Shown: piece by piece, positions 47,601 through 62,600 of the stretch
Layout: every line of letters starts with the position of its first letter
How positions within the stretch are numbered: the stretch's first letter is position 1
Source: Microbispora oryzae
GTDB taxonomy: Bacteria > Actinomycetota > Actinomycetes > Streptosporangiales > Streptosporangiaceae
Direction: 5' to 3'
Length of the DNA stretch: 64,000 nt
NCBI RefSeq assembly: GCF_017896165.1
Contig: NZ_JAFCNB010000015.1
Location: 124,001-188,000, forward strand
The notes under the pieces: model-generated
Told to the model about the DNA's origin: nothing
Database searches by the model: none
What the model saw: only the letters and a program-made list of their open reading frames with translations
Translations under genes and position numbers: made by a program

Positions 47601-50600
47601 CCATACCGACCTGGGCCCACGGTCCCCACGCGATCGCGGTGCCCGGCAGACCGCCGGCCCGCCGCCGCGCGACCAGCGCGTCCAACGCGGCGTTGGCCGC
47701 CCCGTACGCCGCCTGCTCCGCACTGCCCCAGATCCCCGAGATCGAGGAGAACACCACGAACGCCTCGACGTCGCCGACCAGCGCGTCCAGATGCGACGCC
47801 CCGTCGACCTTGCCGCGAATCACGCGATCCAGATGGGCCTGGTCCGCCTCGCCGAGCGGAACGTCCTCGCTGACGCCCGCCGCGTGCACCACGGCGTCGA
47901 CCCGGCCGACCGTGGCCAACAGTTCCTCCACCGCCGACCGATCGGCAAGATCACACGCATACGCCTCCGCGTTCGGCAGCCCGGCCAGCAACTCCGCCGC
48001 ACCAGGAGCCTCCAAGCCGCGCCGCGACACCAGCACCAACCGCTCGGCACCATTGGCCGCCGCCCACCGCGCCACCTGAGCGCCCAGACCACCCGTACCA
48101 CCCGCGATCAGCACCGTGCCCGACGGCCGCCACGACGCACCCCGCGAAACCGGCGCATGCACCAGCCGCCGCACCGACACCCCACTGGCCCGGACCGCGA
48201 CCTGATCCTCCGCACCGAGCACCCCAGCCAGCACCGCGGCAACGCGGCCCGCCGCCCGAGCATCCATGACCGCAGGCACATCCAGCAGACCACCCCAGAT
48301 GTCCGGGTGTTCCAGCCCGATGACCCGTCCCAGGCCCCAGAGCTGTGCCTGGTCCACCTCCACCGCGCCATCAGCCCGGCCGGTGGCCACCGCGCCCCGG
48401 GTCACCAACCACAGCCGGGCGTCGATCGCGGCGTCGCTCATCGCCTGGACCAACGCCAGCGCCTGTTCCAGAGAGTCGGGAGCCGCGACGACCCCGGCAG
48501 CGTCCAGCCCACGCAGAGCAGTGGCCAGCTCGGCCCGCGACCCCGCCGCTGTGCGGACGACCGTGGCGCCGTACTGCTCCAGCACCGCGGCCAGCGAGAC
48601 ATCTCCCACCAGCACCCACGTGCCCGACAGCCGCCCGGCCGCGATTTCCGGGACGGGCTCCCAGCTGACCTGATAACGCCAGCCGTCCAGCGCCGAGCGC
48701 TCCCGGCCCTGCGCCCGCCAGCCGGCCAGCGCCGGAAGGACGTCTTGAAGGGTGGTCTCGGCGAGGCCGAGTTGCGAGGCCAGACCAGGCAGGTCACCCT
48801 GCTCGATCCGATCCCAGAAGCCCGCCTCGACCGGGTCGGCCACCGCAGGCCGCGATTCCAGCCAGTAACGCTCGCGCTGGAATGCGTACGTCGGCAGGTC
48901 GACCGGCTGGGCACCGGTTCCTGCGAGCAGCGTCGTCCAGTCGACCGGGACGCCGTTGACATGCAGGGTCGCAAGCGCGGTGAGCGCGGTGGTGACCTCG
49001 TCGCGGTCCCGACGCAGCAGCGGCACCGCCACGGCGTCCGGCTGCGAAGCCACCCGCTGGGCCAACGCCGTCAACACCCCGTCCGGGCCCAACTCCACCA
49101 ACCTGCCCACCCCATCCAAGGCAGTGAGCGCCTCAGCGAACCGGACCGGCTTGCGAACCTGCTCCACCCAGTACTGAGGGTCCGACCACTGTCCCGGCTC
49201 CACCGGCCGGCCCGTCACCGTCGAGATCACCGCAACCGACGGCTCGGAGAAGCTCAACCCACCCACGACATGGGCGAAGTCGGCCAGCATCGGCTCCATC
49301 AACCGGGAATGGAACGCATGACTCGTCCGAAGCTTGTTTGTCTTCCACCCGCGTTCGGCCGCGAGGCCGGCGACCCGGTCGATATCGGCCGCGGTCCCCG
49401 ACACCACCACCGCGTCCGGGCCGTTCACCGCCGCGACATCGACATCCGGGAACGCCCCCAACACCTCCGCCTCCGACGCGCCCACGGCGAGCATCGCCCC
49501 ACCCGCAGGCAGCGCCTGCATCAACCGGCCCCGCGCGGTCACCAGCATCGCCGCGTCGGACAGCGACAACACCCCCGCCACATGCGCCGCCGCGATCTCC
49601 CCGACCGAGTGCCCCACCAGCACATCCGCCGCCACACCCCACGACCGCACCAGGGCGTGCAGGGCCACCTCCACCGCGAACAACGCCGGCTGCGCATACC
49701 CCGTCTGATCAATCAACCCCTCATCGGCCAGCACCTCCGCCAACGGCCGCTCCAGATGCGGATCGAGATGCGCACAGACCGCGTCGAACGCGTCCGCGAA
49801 CACCGGGAACGCCCTATACAGCCCTCGGCCCATGCCAACCCGCTGCGCACCCTGACCGGTGAACAAGAACCCAACCCTGCCAGCCCGAGCCACCCCGGCC
49901 AGACCACCCGTACCGGACACAATCGCATCCAGGCCGGTGACCAGTTCGTCGGCGTCGCCCGCCAGGATGACCGACCGATAGGTCAGCATCGAGCGCCGAG
50001 CCGAAGCCACCGCCAGAGCGGGCAACTGCGCCGCCGTGCCGGACCCTGGCTGTGTTGAGGCGTCGGTGGACATCGCCGTGACCGCGCTTCGCAGCCGCTC
50101 GGCCTGGGCCCGCAACGCCGCCTCGGTGTGCCCGGACACGAGCACCGGCACCAGCGGCAGGTCCGCGATCGGCACCGGCGGGCTCACCGGCTCTTCGGCC
50201 GGTGTCGGCGCCTGCCCGGCAACCGACGCTGCGGTGGTGGGTGCCTCCTCCAGGATCACGTGGGCGTTGGTGCCGCTGACGCCGAACGCCGACACACCCG
50301 CCCGGCGCGGCCGATCCCCCACGAGCCAGGGCCGGGCCTCCGTCAGCAACTCGACACTCCCGGCCGACCAGTCCACATGCGGCGACGGCTCATCCGCGTG
50401 CAGCGTCGCGGGCAACGTCTGGTGCCGCATGGCCAGCACCATCTTCGCGATACCCGCCACACCAGCCGCCGCCTGCGTATGACCGATGTTCGACTTCACC
50501 GACCCCAGCCACAACGGCCGCTCCCGGCCCTGACCATACGTCGCCAGCAGAGCCTGCGCCTCGATCGGATCACCCAACGTCGTACCCGTACCGTGCGCCT

Positions 50601-53600
50601 CCACCGCATCCACATCCTGCGAAGACAGGCCCGCCGACGCCAGCGCCGCCCGGATCACCCGCTGCTGCGACGGACCATTCGGCGCCGTCAACCCATTCGA
50701 CGCACCGTCCTGATTGACCGCCGTCCCCCGCACCACCGCCAACACCTCATGGCCTAGGCGCCTGGCCTCCGACAGGCGCTCCACCAGCAGCATCCCCGCG
50801 CCCTCAGACCACCCCGTCCCATCCGCACCCGCACCAAACGACTTACACCGCCCATCAACGGCAAGACCCCGCTGCCGGGAAAACTCCACGAAGATGTCGG
50901 GAGTCGGCATGACGGTCACACCACCGACCAGCGCCATCGAGCACTCACCCGACCGCAGCGCCTGCACCGCCAAATGCAACGCCACCAACGACGACGAACA
51001 CGCCGTATCCACCGTCACCGCCGGACCCTCCAGCCCGAACGTGTAGGAGATCCGCCCCGACATCACCGACGACGCCGTCCCCGTCAGGAGGTGTCCTTCG
51101 AGCCCTTGTCCGGTCTCGACCGGCCCGGTGCCGTATCCCATGAAGGCGGCGCCCACGAACACGCCGACCGGCTCACCCCGCAACCCCAGCGGGTTGACCC
51201 CCGCCCGCTCGAACGCCTCCCACGACGTCTCCAGCAGCAACCGCTGCTGCGGATCCATCGCCAACGCCTCACGCGGACTGATCCCAAACAACCCCGCGTC
51301 GAAATCACCCGCCCCATACAGGAACCCACCCTCACGGGCATAAAACGTCCCCACATGATCCGGATCCGGGTGATAAAGCCCCTCAAGATCCCAGCCACGA
51401 TCCGCCGGGAACGCCCCGATCCCTTCACCCCCCGCAGCCACCAGATCCCAGAGCGCCTGGGGAGTGTCGACGCCCCCGGGGAGGCGGAGGCCCATACCGA
51501 CGATCACGATGGGGTCGTCATCCATCGAGACGACAGGGGTGCGGACAGCCACCGGAGCCTCGTCCGTACCGCCAACGCGGCTCACCAGGAAGTCAGCCAG
51601 CCTGGCCGCGCTCGGATAATCGAACACAAGGGTCGCGGGAAGAGCGAGCCCGGTCGCCGCCCGCAAGCGGTTCCGCAGCTCCACCGCCGTCAGCGAATCG
51701 AACCCCAGCTCCTTGAACGCCCGATCCGGCTCGATCGCCGACGTCGAAGCATGTCCCAGAACGGCGGCCACCTCCGCCCGTACCAGTTCCAGCACCAGGC
51801 GGTGCCGCTCGGCCGAAGACAGACCGGCCAGCCGCGCGGCCAGGCCGGAGTCGGGCTCCGGCGCGACGGCCACCTCGGCCGCCTCCGGCAACCGATCGAA
51901 CAACGGCCGAGCCCGGCTCGCGGTGAACAGCGGCAAGAACTCCGCCCACCGCACATCGGCGACCGTAACCGACTCCTCGCCGGCGCCGACCGCGCCGGCC
52001 AGCGCGGTCAGTGCGGGCCCGGGATCGATCGGGGTCAAACCGCGCCGCCGCAACTGGCCGGCGCTCTGCTCGTCGGCGGCCATACCGACCTGGGCCCACG
52101 GTCCCCACGCGATCGCGGTGCCCGGCAGACCGCCGGCCCGCCGCCGCGCGACCAGCGCGTCCAACGCGGCGTTGGCCGCCCCGTACGCCGCCTGCTCCGC
52201 ACTGCCCCAGATCCCCGAGATCGAGGAGAACACCACGAACGCCTCCACGTCACCGACCAGCGCGTCCAGATGCGACGCCCCGTCGACCTTGCCATCGACC
52301 ACCCGGCGGACATGTTCCTCATCGGCGTCCACCAACGCCACGTGCTCGCTGACACCTGCGGCGTGCACCACGGCGTCGACCCGGCCGACCGTGGCCAACA
52401 GTTCCTCCACCGCCGACCGATCGGCAAGATCACACGCATACGCCTCCGCGTTCGGCAGCCCGGCCAGCAACCCCGCCGCACCCGGCGCGTCAGCGCCACG
52501 CCGCGACACCAGCACCAACCGCTCGGCACCATTGGCCGCCGCCCACCGCGCCACCTGAGCGCCCAGACCACCCGTACCACCCGCGATCAGCACCGTGCCC
52601 GACGGCCGCCACGACGCACCCCGCGAAACCGGCGCATGCACCAGCCGCCGCACCGACACCCCACTGGCCCGGACCGCGACCTGATCCTCCGCACCGAGCA
52701 CCCCAGCCAGCACCGCGGCAACGCGGCCCGCCGCCCGAGCATCCATGACCGCAGGCACATCCAGCAGACCACCCCACCGATCGGGGTGTTCCAGCGCCGC
52801 CGCACGGCCAAGCCCCCAGCTCTGGGCTTGGATCGGGCTGGCGGGCGCATCGGCCCGGCCGACCGACACCGCGCCCCGGGTGACCAGCCACACGGGTGCG
52901 GTCAGCCCGGCGTCCATGTGTGCCTGGAGGACGGCCAGTGAGTCCAGCAGCGGCGCGTCCTGGAGCGCGGCCAGGCTCACCACGCCGGCGACCGGGCTGT
53001 CCAGCGCCCGCAGCCGCCGCGCCAGTGCGGCCCGCTCGTCTGTCGCGATTGTGACGACCGTGGCGCCGTGTCTGGTCAGGGCCTCGCCCAGCCCGGCGGT
53101 GTCCTCGCCGATCAGTGCCCAGGTGCCCTCCAGCCGAGCCGGGCCGGGATCGGGCACGGGCTGCCAGTCGATGCGGTAGCGCCAGCCGTCCAGCCGGGAA
53201 CGTTCACGGCCCCGCGCCCGCCAGGACGTCAACGCCGGCAGGACACTCTCCAGTGAAGCAGCGGGATCGACACCGAGCTCCTCGGCGAGGGTGGTGAGGT
53301 CGCCACGGTCGATCGTGTCCCAGAACCCCGCCTCGACGGGATCAGCGGCACCGGCCTTCTCCGGCCGGCTCTCCAGCCAGTATCGCTCGCGCTGGAAGGC
53401 GTAGGTGGGCAGGGCCGCCGGCCGGACGCCCTCGTGCAGTGCGCTCCAGTCGACCGGAACACCGTTGACATGCAGCGTCGCAAGCGCGGTGAGCGCGGTG
53501 GTGACCTCGTCACGGTCCCGGCGCAACATCGGCACCGCCACGGTCTCCGGCTGCGAAGCCACCCGCTGGGCCAACGCGGTCAACACCCCGTCCGGGCCCA

Positions 53601-56600
53601 GCTCCACCAACCTGCCCACACCATCCAAGGCCGCCATCGCCTCAGCGAACCGGACCGGCTTGCGAACCTGCCCCACCCAGTACTGAGGGTCCGACCACTG
53701 CCCCGGCTCCACCGGCCGGCCCGTCACCGTCGAGATCACCGCAACCGACGGCTCCCCGAAACTCAACCCACCAACGACATGGGCGAACTCCGCCAGCATC
53801 GGCTCCATCAACCGCGAATGGAACGCATGACTCGTCCGAAGCTTGTTTGTCTTCCACCCGCGTTCAGCCGCGAGGCCGGCGACCCGGTCGATATCGGCCG
53901 CGGTCCCCGACACCACCACCGCGTCCAGGCCGTTCACCGCCGCGACATCGACATCCGGGAACGCCCCCAACACCTCCGCCTCCGACGCGCCCACGGCGAG
54001 CATCGCCCCACCCGCAGGCAGCGCCTGCATCAACCGGCCCCGCGCCGTGACCAGCGTCGCAGCGTCCGCCAGCGACAGCACTCCTGCAACGTGTGCTGCG
54101 GCGATCTCCCCGACCGAATGCCCCACCAGCACATCCGCCGCCACACCCCACGACGCCACCAGGGCGTGCAGGGCCACCTCCACCGCGAACAACGCCGGCT
54201 GCGCATACCCCGTCTGATCGATCAACCCCTCATCGGCCAGCACCTCCACCAACGGCCGATCCAGATACGCGTCCACATGCAACGCCACCTGATCAAAGGC
54301 ATCCGCGAACACCGGGAACGCCCCATACAACCCCCGGCCCATCCCAACCCGCTGCGCACCCTGACCCGTGAACAGGAAACCAACCCGCCCCGGACCGGCC
54401 GTCCCCCGCACGGCACCGGCACCCGCCGCGACCGCACCAAGACCGGACGCCAACTCCTCGGCATCACCCGCGAGCACCGCCGCCCGATGCGCCAGAGCGG
54501 CCCGCCGGGCGGAGGCCACAGCCAGCGCCCGCAGATCCCCGCCCGCGACCCCGCGCAACCGCTCCGCCTGCGCCCGCAACGCCGCCTCGGTGTGCCCCGA
54601 CACCAGCACCGGCACCACCGGCAGGTCCGCGACCGGCACCGGCGGGCTCACCGGCGCTTCGACGGGGGCCTCTTCGAGAATGACGTGGGCGTTCGTGCCG
54701 CTCACGCCGAACGCCGACACACCCGCCCGGCGCGGACGGCCCTCGGCCTCCCAGGGCCGGGCGTCCGTCAGCAGCGACACCGCGCCGGAGGCCCAGTCGA
54801 CATGCGGCGACGGCTCACCCGCATGCAACGTCGCGGGCAACGTCTCGTGCCGCATCGCCAGCACCATCTTCGCGATACCCGCCACACCAGCCGCCGCCTG
54901 CGTATGACCGATGTTCGACTTCACCGACCCCAGCCACAACGGCCGCTCCCGGCCCTGACCATACGTCGCCAGCAGAGCCTGCGCCTCGATCGGATCACCC
55001 AACGTCGTACCCGTACCGTGCGCCTCCACCGCATCCACATCCTGCGAAGACAGGCCCGCCGACGCCAGCGCCGCCCGGATCACCCGCTGCTGCGACGGAC
55101 CATTCGGCGCCGTCAACCCATTCGACGCACCGTCCTGATTGACCGCCGTCCCCCGCACCACCGCCAACACCTCATGGCCTAGGCGCCTGGCCTCCGACAG
55201 GCGCTCCACCAGCAGCATCCCCGCGCCCTCAGACCACCCCGTACCATCCGCACCCGCACCAAACGACTTACACCGCCCATCAGCGGCAAGACCCCGCTGC
55301 CGGGAGAACTCCACGAAGATGTCGGGAGTCGGCATGACGGTCACACCACCGACCAGCGCCATCGAGCACTCACCCGACCGCAGCGCCTGCACCGCCAAAT
55401 GCAACGCCACCAACGACGACGAACACGCCGTATCCACCGTCACCGCCGGACCCTCCAGCCCGAAGGTGTAGGAGATCCGCCCCGAGATCACCGACGACGC
55501 CGTACCCGTCAGGAGGTGTCCTTCGAGCCCCTGTCCGGTCTCGACCGGCCCGGTGCCGTATCCCATGAAGGCGGCGCCCACGAACACGCCGACCGGCTGA
55601 CCGACCAGACCACGCGGGTCCACCCCGGCCCGCTCGAACGCCTCCCACGACGTCTCCAGCAACAACCGCTGCTGCGGATCCATCGCCAACGCCTCACGCG
55701 GACTGATCCCAAACAACCCCGCATCGAAATCACCCGCCCCATACAGGAACCCACCCTCACGGGCATAAAACGTCCCCACATGATCCGGATCCGGGTGATA
55801 CAGCCCCTCAAGATCCCAGCCACGATCCGCCGGGAACGCCCCGATCCCTTCACCCCCCGCAGCCACCAGATCCCAGAACTGCTCCGGCGTCTCCACACCA
55901 CCGGGCAACCGCAGACCCATACCCACGATCACGATCGGATCGTCATCCATCGATACGACCGGAGCCCGCACAACCACCGAAGCCGCATCCGTACCGGTAA
56001 CGCGGCTCAGCAGAAATACCGCCAACCGCGCGGCACTCGGGTGATCGAAAGCGAGCGTCGCCGGAAGAGCGAGCCCGGTCGCGGCCTGCAACCGGTTCCG
56101 CAGCTCCACCGCCGTCAGCGAATCGAAGCCCAGCTCCTTGAACGCCCGATCCGGCTCCACCGCCCCGGCCGAGGCGTGTCCCAATGCCCCCGCGACCTGG
56201 GCCCGTACCAGGTCCAAGACCGTGCGGTGCCGCTCGGCCGGAGCCAATTGCGCCAGCCGTCCGGCCATCCCCGAGGCGGATTCGGGTGTGGCGGTCGATG
56301 TGGCCGCCTCCGGCAGGTCGGCCAGGAGCGGACGTGGCCGAGCGGAAGTGAAGATCGGCAGGAATTCCGCCCAGCGCACGTCGGCGACCGTGACCAGGTC
56401 GTCACCGGCGCCTACGGCCTGGGCCATCGCGGCCAGGGCGCGCTGCGGATCCAGCCCAGGCAGGCCCTGCCTGCGCAGCGCGCTCGCGGCCTGGGCATCG
56501 GCCGCCATGCCGACCTCGGCCCAGGGGCCCCAGGCGATTGAGGTGCCCGCACGTCCGGTCGCTCGACGGCGCAGGATCAGGGCGTCCAGCGCGGCGTTCG

Positions 56601-59600
56601 CCGCCCCGTACGCCCCCTGCCGGCCGCTGCCCCAGGTCGCCGAGATCGAGGAGAAGACCACGAACGCGTCGACGTCACCGACCAGCGCGTCCAGATGCAA
56701 CGCCCCGTCGACCTTGCCCCTGATCACCCGATCCAGATGCGCCTCATCCGCGTCGACCAGAGCGACATCCTCACCGACACCGGCCGCGTGCACCACCGCG
56801 TCGACCCGGCCGACCACGGCCAGCAACTCCTCCACCGCCGACCGATCCGCAAGATCACACGCATACGCCTGCGCGTTCGGCAGCCCGGCCAGCAACCCCG
56901 CCGCCCCCGGCGCGTCAGCGCCACGCCGCGACACCAGCACCAACCGCTCGGCGCCATTCGCCGCCGCCCACCGCGCCACCTGAGCGCCCAGACCACCCGT
57001 ACCGCCGGTGATCAGCACCGTGCCGGTCGGCCGCCAGGTCCTTACGGCACCGGCAGGCGCGTGCGTCAGGCGTCGCACGAGCACCCCGCCGCCCCGGAGC
57101 GCGATCTGGTCCTCGGCACCCAGGGCACCACCCAGGATCGCGCCGAGGCGGCTCGCGGCCCGAGCGTCGATCACGGTCTGGAGATCCAGCAGACCACCCC
57201 ACAACTCGGGGTGTTCCAGCGCCACCGCGCGGCCCATGCCCCACAGCGCCGCCTGATCGACGTCCACGTTGCCGTCCGCGCGACCCGTGGCCGCCGCACC
57301 CTGGGTCACCAGCCACAGCCTCGTATCACCGGCGACGCCGGCCACTGCTTGGACAAGCGGCAGCGTCTCAGCGACCGTGCCGAGCACCGAGACCACGCCG
57401 GCCGCGTGCAGCCCGGCCAGATGTGCCGCCAGCTCGGTGCGCGAGCCCGCCGGCACCGCCGTGACGTCCGCGCCGAGCTCGGCGAGCACCTCGGTGAGGC
57501 CGAAACGGTCCTCGCCCACCAGCACCCAGGTCCCGCTCAACCGTCCCTGACCCGCGACGGCGGCGGGCTTCCAGGTGACGCGGTAGCGCCACCCGTCCAG
57601 CAGCGAACGCTCCCGACCCCGGGCGCGCCAGGACGCCAGCGCCGGAAGCAGACCGTCGAGCGCGGCCGTCTCCACGCCGAGACGCTCGGCGAGGATCTCG
57701 GCGTCGCCTTCCTCGACCGCCGTCCAGAATCCGTCGTCGTCTCGGTCCGCACGGACCCCGGTCCCCTTCGCAGGCCAGTACCGCTCCCGCTGGAAGGCGT
57801 AGGTGGGCAGGGCCGCCGGCCGGACGCCCTCATGCAGTGCGCTCCAGTCGACCGGGACGCCGTTGACGTGCAGCGTCGCAAGCGCGGTGAGCGCGGTGGT
57901 GACCTCGTCCCTGTCCCGGCGCAACATCGGCACCGCCACGGCGTCCGGCTGCGGAGCCACCCGCTGGGCCAACGCGGTCAACACCCCGTCCGGGCCCAGC
58001 TCCACCAACCTGCCCACCCCATCCAAGGCGCCAATCGCCTCAGCGAACCGGACCGGCTTGCGAACCTGCTCCACCCAGTACTGAGGGTCCGACCACTGCC
58101 CCGGCTCCACCGGCCGACCCGTCACCGTCGAGATCACCGCAACCGACGGCTCCCCGAACGCCAACCCGTGAACCACCCGCCCGAACTCCGCCAGCATCGG
58201 CTCCATCAACCGCGAATGGAACGCATGACTCGTCCGAAGCTTGTTTGTCTTCCACCCGCGTTCAGCCGCGAGGCCGGCGACCCGCTCCACATCCGCCACC
58301 GACCCCGACACCACCACCGCGTCCAGGCCGTTCACCGCCGCGACATCGACATCCGGGAACGCCCCCAACACCACCGCCTCCGACGCCCCGACCGCGAGCA
58401 TCGCCCCACCCGCAGGCAGCGCCTGCATCAACCGGCCCCGCGCGGTCACCAGCATCGCCGCATCGGCCAGCGACAACACCCCCGCCACATGCGCCGCCGC
58501 GATCTCCCCGACCGAATGCCCCACCAGAACATCCGCCACCACACCCCACGACCGCACCAGGGCGTGCAGCGCCACCTCCACCGCGAACAACGCCGGCTGC
58601 GCATACCCCGTCTGATCAATCAACCCCTCATCGGCCAGCACCTCCGCCAACGGCCGCTCCAGATGCGGATCGAGATGCGCACAGACCGCGTCGAACGCGT
58701 CCGCGAACACCGGGAACGCCCCATACAACCCCCGGCCCATCCCAACCCGCTGCGCACCCTGACCCGTGAACAAGAACCCAACCCGGCCAGCCCGAGCCAC
58801 CCCGGCCAGACCACCCGTACCGGACACAATCGCATCCAGACCAGAGGCCAACCCGTCGGCGTCGCCCGCGAGCACCACCGCCCGATGCGCCAGAGCGGCC
58901 CGCCGCGCTGATGCACCGCCCAGTGCCCGCAAGTCGTCCGCCGCGACCCCGCGCAGCCGCTCCGCCTGCGCCCGCAACGCCGCCTCGGTGTGCCCCGACA
59001 CAAGCACCGGCACCACCGGCAGATGTGCGACCGACGCCGGGGCGGCGACAGGCTCCGCGGCCGGAGGCTCCTCCAGGATCACGTGCGCGTTCGTGCCGCT
59101 GATCCCGAAGGCGGACACCGCCGCGCGGCGCGGCCGTTCACCAGCCGGCCACGGACGCGCCTCGGTCAGCAGCGACACCGCGCCGGACGCCCAGTTCACG
59201 TGCGGCGACGCCTCCTCGGCGTGCAGCGTGGGCGGCAGCAGTTCATGCCGCATGGCCAGCACCATCTTGGCGATGCCGGCCGCACCGGCCGCCGCCTGGG
59301 TGTGACCGATGTTCGACTTCACCGACCCCAGCCACAACGGCCGCTCCCGATCCTGGCCATACGTCGCCAGCAGCGCTTCCGCCTCGATGGGATCCCCGAG
59401 CCTCGTCCCGGTGCCGTGCGCCTCCACCGCGTCCACCTCGGCCGGGGCCAGGTCGGCCGAGGCCAACGCCGCGCGGATGACCCGCTGCTGCGACGGCCCG
59501 TTCGGCGCGGTCAGCCCGTTCGACGCGCCGTCCTGGTTCACCGCGGTGCCCCGCACCACGGCCAGCACGTGCCGTCCTGCCGCACGCGCCGACGAGAGCC

Positions 59601-62600
59601 GCTCGACGACGAACACTCCGGCGCCCTCCGACCAGCCGGTGCCGTCCGCGTCGGCGGCGAACGACTTGCACCGCCCGTCGGCGGCGAGGCCGCGCTGGCG
59701 GCTGAAGTCGACGAAGGCGGTCGGGGTGGCCATCACCGTGACGCCGCCGACGAGAGCCATCGAGCACTCACCCGATCGCAGCGCCTGCGCGGCCAGGTGC
59801 AGCGCGACCAGCGACGACGAACACGCGGTGTCCACCGTCACCGCCGGCCCCTCCAGACCGAACGTGTAGGAGATACGGCCGGACAGCACACTGGCCGCGT
59901 TGCCCGTGCCGATGTGACCCGCGGATCCGGCGACGTCGTCGAGACCGTCGTCGAGCAGCGCGACGTAGTCCTGACCGTTCGTGCCGGCGAACACGCCGAC
60001 CTGCTCGCCGCGTAGCGACAGCGGGTCGACCCCCGCCCGCTCGAACGCCTCCCACGACGTCTCCAGCAGCAACCGCTGCTGCGGATCCATCGCCAGCGCC
60101 TCACGCGGGCTGATCCCGAACAACCCCGCGTCGAACTCGGACGCGCCGGATACGAAGCCACCCTCACGCGTGTACGTCGTACCGGGATGGTCCGGATCCG
60201 GGTGATAGAGGTGATCCAGGTCCCAACCGCGGTCGGTGGGGAACGCGCCGACCGCGTCCGTGCCGGAGGCGAGGAGGTCCCAGAACGCTTCGGGGGTGTC
60301 CACGCCGCCGGGGAATCGGCAGGCCATTCCGACGATGACGATCGGATCGTCGGTGACCGTCGCGACCGGGGCAACCCGTGACGTCGTGGGGAGCGTGCCG
60401 ACGAGCTGACCGAGCAGGAACCCGGTCAGCCGTTCGACGTCCGGGTAGTCGAAGATCAGGGCCGCCGGCAGCGTGAGCCCGGTCGCGGCGGCCAGCCGGT
60501 TCCGCAGCTCCATCGCCGTCAGCGAGTCGAATCCCAGCTCCTGGAACGAACGCTCGGGCGCTATCGCATCGGCCGACCCGTGTCCCAGCACCGCCGCCGC
60601 CTGGTCGCGGACCTCGCCCAGCAGCGTCCGGCGTGCCTCCGCGGCCGGCAGGTCCGCCAGCCGGAGAGCCAGCGGGAGGCGACCGATCACCGTCACCTCA
60701 CGAGCCTGCGAACGCAGTCCGGGCAGGTCGGACAGGACCGGCGCGGGGCGGACCGCGCCCAGCTCGGCGGCGAACCGCTCCCAGCGCACGTCGGCGACCA
60801 CCACCGCCGCCTCGCCGCCGCCCACCGCGGCGGCCAGCGCGGCCAGCGCGGACGCCGGAGGCAGCAGCGACAGACCGCTACGACGGAACTGCGCCGACCC
60901 GGCGTGCCCGGCCATCATGCCGGCCTCCGCCCAGGGTCCCCAGGCGATCGAGGTCGCGGGCAGTCCCAGCACCGCGCGGTGCTCGGCCAGCGCGTCGAGC
61001 GACGCGTTGGCGGCGGCGTAGTTGGCCTGGCCCGGGTTGCCGAAGACACCGGCGGTCGAGGAGAACAGCACGAACGCCGAGAGCGGTCGATGTGCCGTGA
61101 GCTCATGCAGCTGCCAGGCCGCGTCGGCCTTGCTCTCCATCACCGCGTCGAACCTGGCCGGGTCAAGCCCGGCGATCAGCCCGTCGTCCAGCACCCCGGC
61201 GGCGTGCACGATCGCCAGGTCGGCCTCATCGTCGAACTCCCGCACCAGGGCCGCGAGGGCGTCCTGGTCGGTTACGTCACAGGTGCGGGCCTCGACGTTG
61301 TCGAACTCCGCGGTCAGCTCGGCCACGCCATCCGCCGACGCGCCTCGCCGACCGGCCAGCACGACCCGGCGGGCACCCTGTTCCGCGGCCCAGCGGGCAA
61401 CCTGCCGGCCGAGACCACCAGTGCCACCGGTGACCAGGACCGTGCCGCGCGGTTCCCAACCGGTTCCCGGGCGCTGCCGCGCCGGGGCGAGGCGGCGTAC
61501 GAGCAGTCCGGTGGCGCGGACGGCGACTTCGGTCTCGTCTCCGAGCTTGCCCGCGAGGACGGCGACAAGACGGCCGACCGCGCGAGGGTCGAGCTGCTCG
61601 GGAAGGTCGATGAGGCCGCCCCAGCGGTCGGGGTGCTCCAGCCCGGCCACCCGGCCGAAGCCCCATGCCTCCGCGTGCCGCGGACGGACCGCCGGGTCGG
61701 CGACGCCGGTCGCGACCGCACCCCGGGTGAGCAACCAGAGCGGTGCCGCGACACCGGCGTCGCCTAGCGCCTGAACGGCCGCGAGCGTTCCGATGAGTGG
61801 TCCGGCGGGTACGAGCACGCCGCTGATCGGGGAGTCGACCTCCCGCAGCCGGGCGGCCAGCTCGGTCCGCGCCTCCGTCTCCAGCCGCAGCACGGTCGCG
61901 CCGTAGCCGGTCAGCTCCTCGGCCAGCCCGGCGGTGTCCTCGCCGATCAGTGCCCAGATGCCTTCCAGCCGAGCCGGGCCGGGATCGGCAACCGGCTTCC
62001 AGGTCACCCGGTAGCGCCAGCCGTCGATCTGGGACCGTTCGCGGCCGCGCGCCCGCCAGGACGCCAGCGCGGGCACCACCCCCGCCACGGTCTCCGCGTC
62101 GATGCCGAGCTCGGCCTCGAGTGCGGGAAGGTCGCCCTGCTCGACGGCGTTCCAGAAGCCCGCCTCCACCGGTTCCGGTGTACGGGTGTACTCCGCTGCT
62201 CGCAGCCAGTATCGCTCCCGCTGGAAGGCGTAGGTGGGCAGGGCCGCCGGCCGGACGCCCTCGTGCAGTGCGCTCCAGTCGACCGGAACACCGTTGACGT
62301 GCAGCGTCGCCAGGGCGGTGAGTGCGGTGGTGACCTCGTCCCTGTCCCGGCGCAACATCGGCACCGCCACGGCGTCCGGCTGCGGAGCCACCCGCTGGGC
62401 CAACGCCGTCAGCACCCCGTCCGGGCCCAGCTCCACCAACCTGCCCACACCATCCAAGGCAGCCATCGCCTCAGCGAACCGGACCGGCTTGCGAACCTGC
62501 TCCACCCAGTACTGAGGGTCCGACCACTGCCCCGGCTCCACCGGCCGGCCCGTCACCGTCGAGATCACCGCAACCGACGGCTCGGAGAAGTTCAACCCAT

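Larger units (their letters stand above)
47080..51525 (-). other. PKS-A module 4: KS-AT-KR-ACP
   Basis: The KS spans about 51520-50250 (Cys codon 50998-51000), with the same FMGYG loop as module 3. The AT spans about 49870-48860 (Ser 49606-49608), with HAFH (malonyl). The linker between KS and AT is longer than in its siblings. The KR (about 48125-47560) is A-type with an intact tetrad and a Rossmann motif IAGGTGGLG. The ACP Ser codon is at 47215-47217. The predicted outcome is a malonate-derived unit with an L-hydroxyl. Confidence 0.93.
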
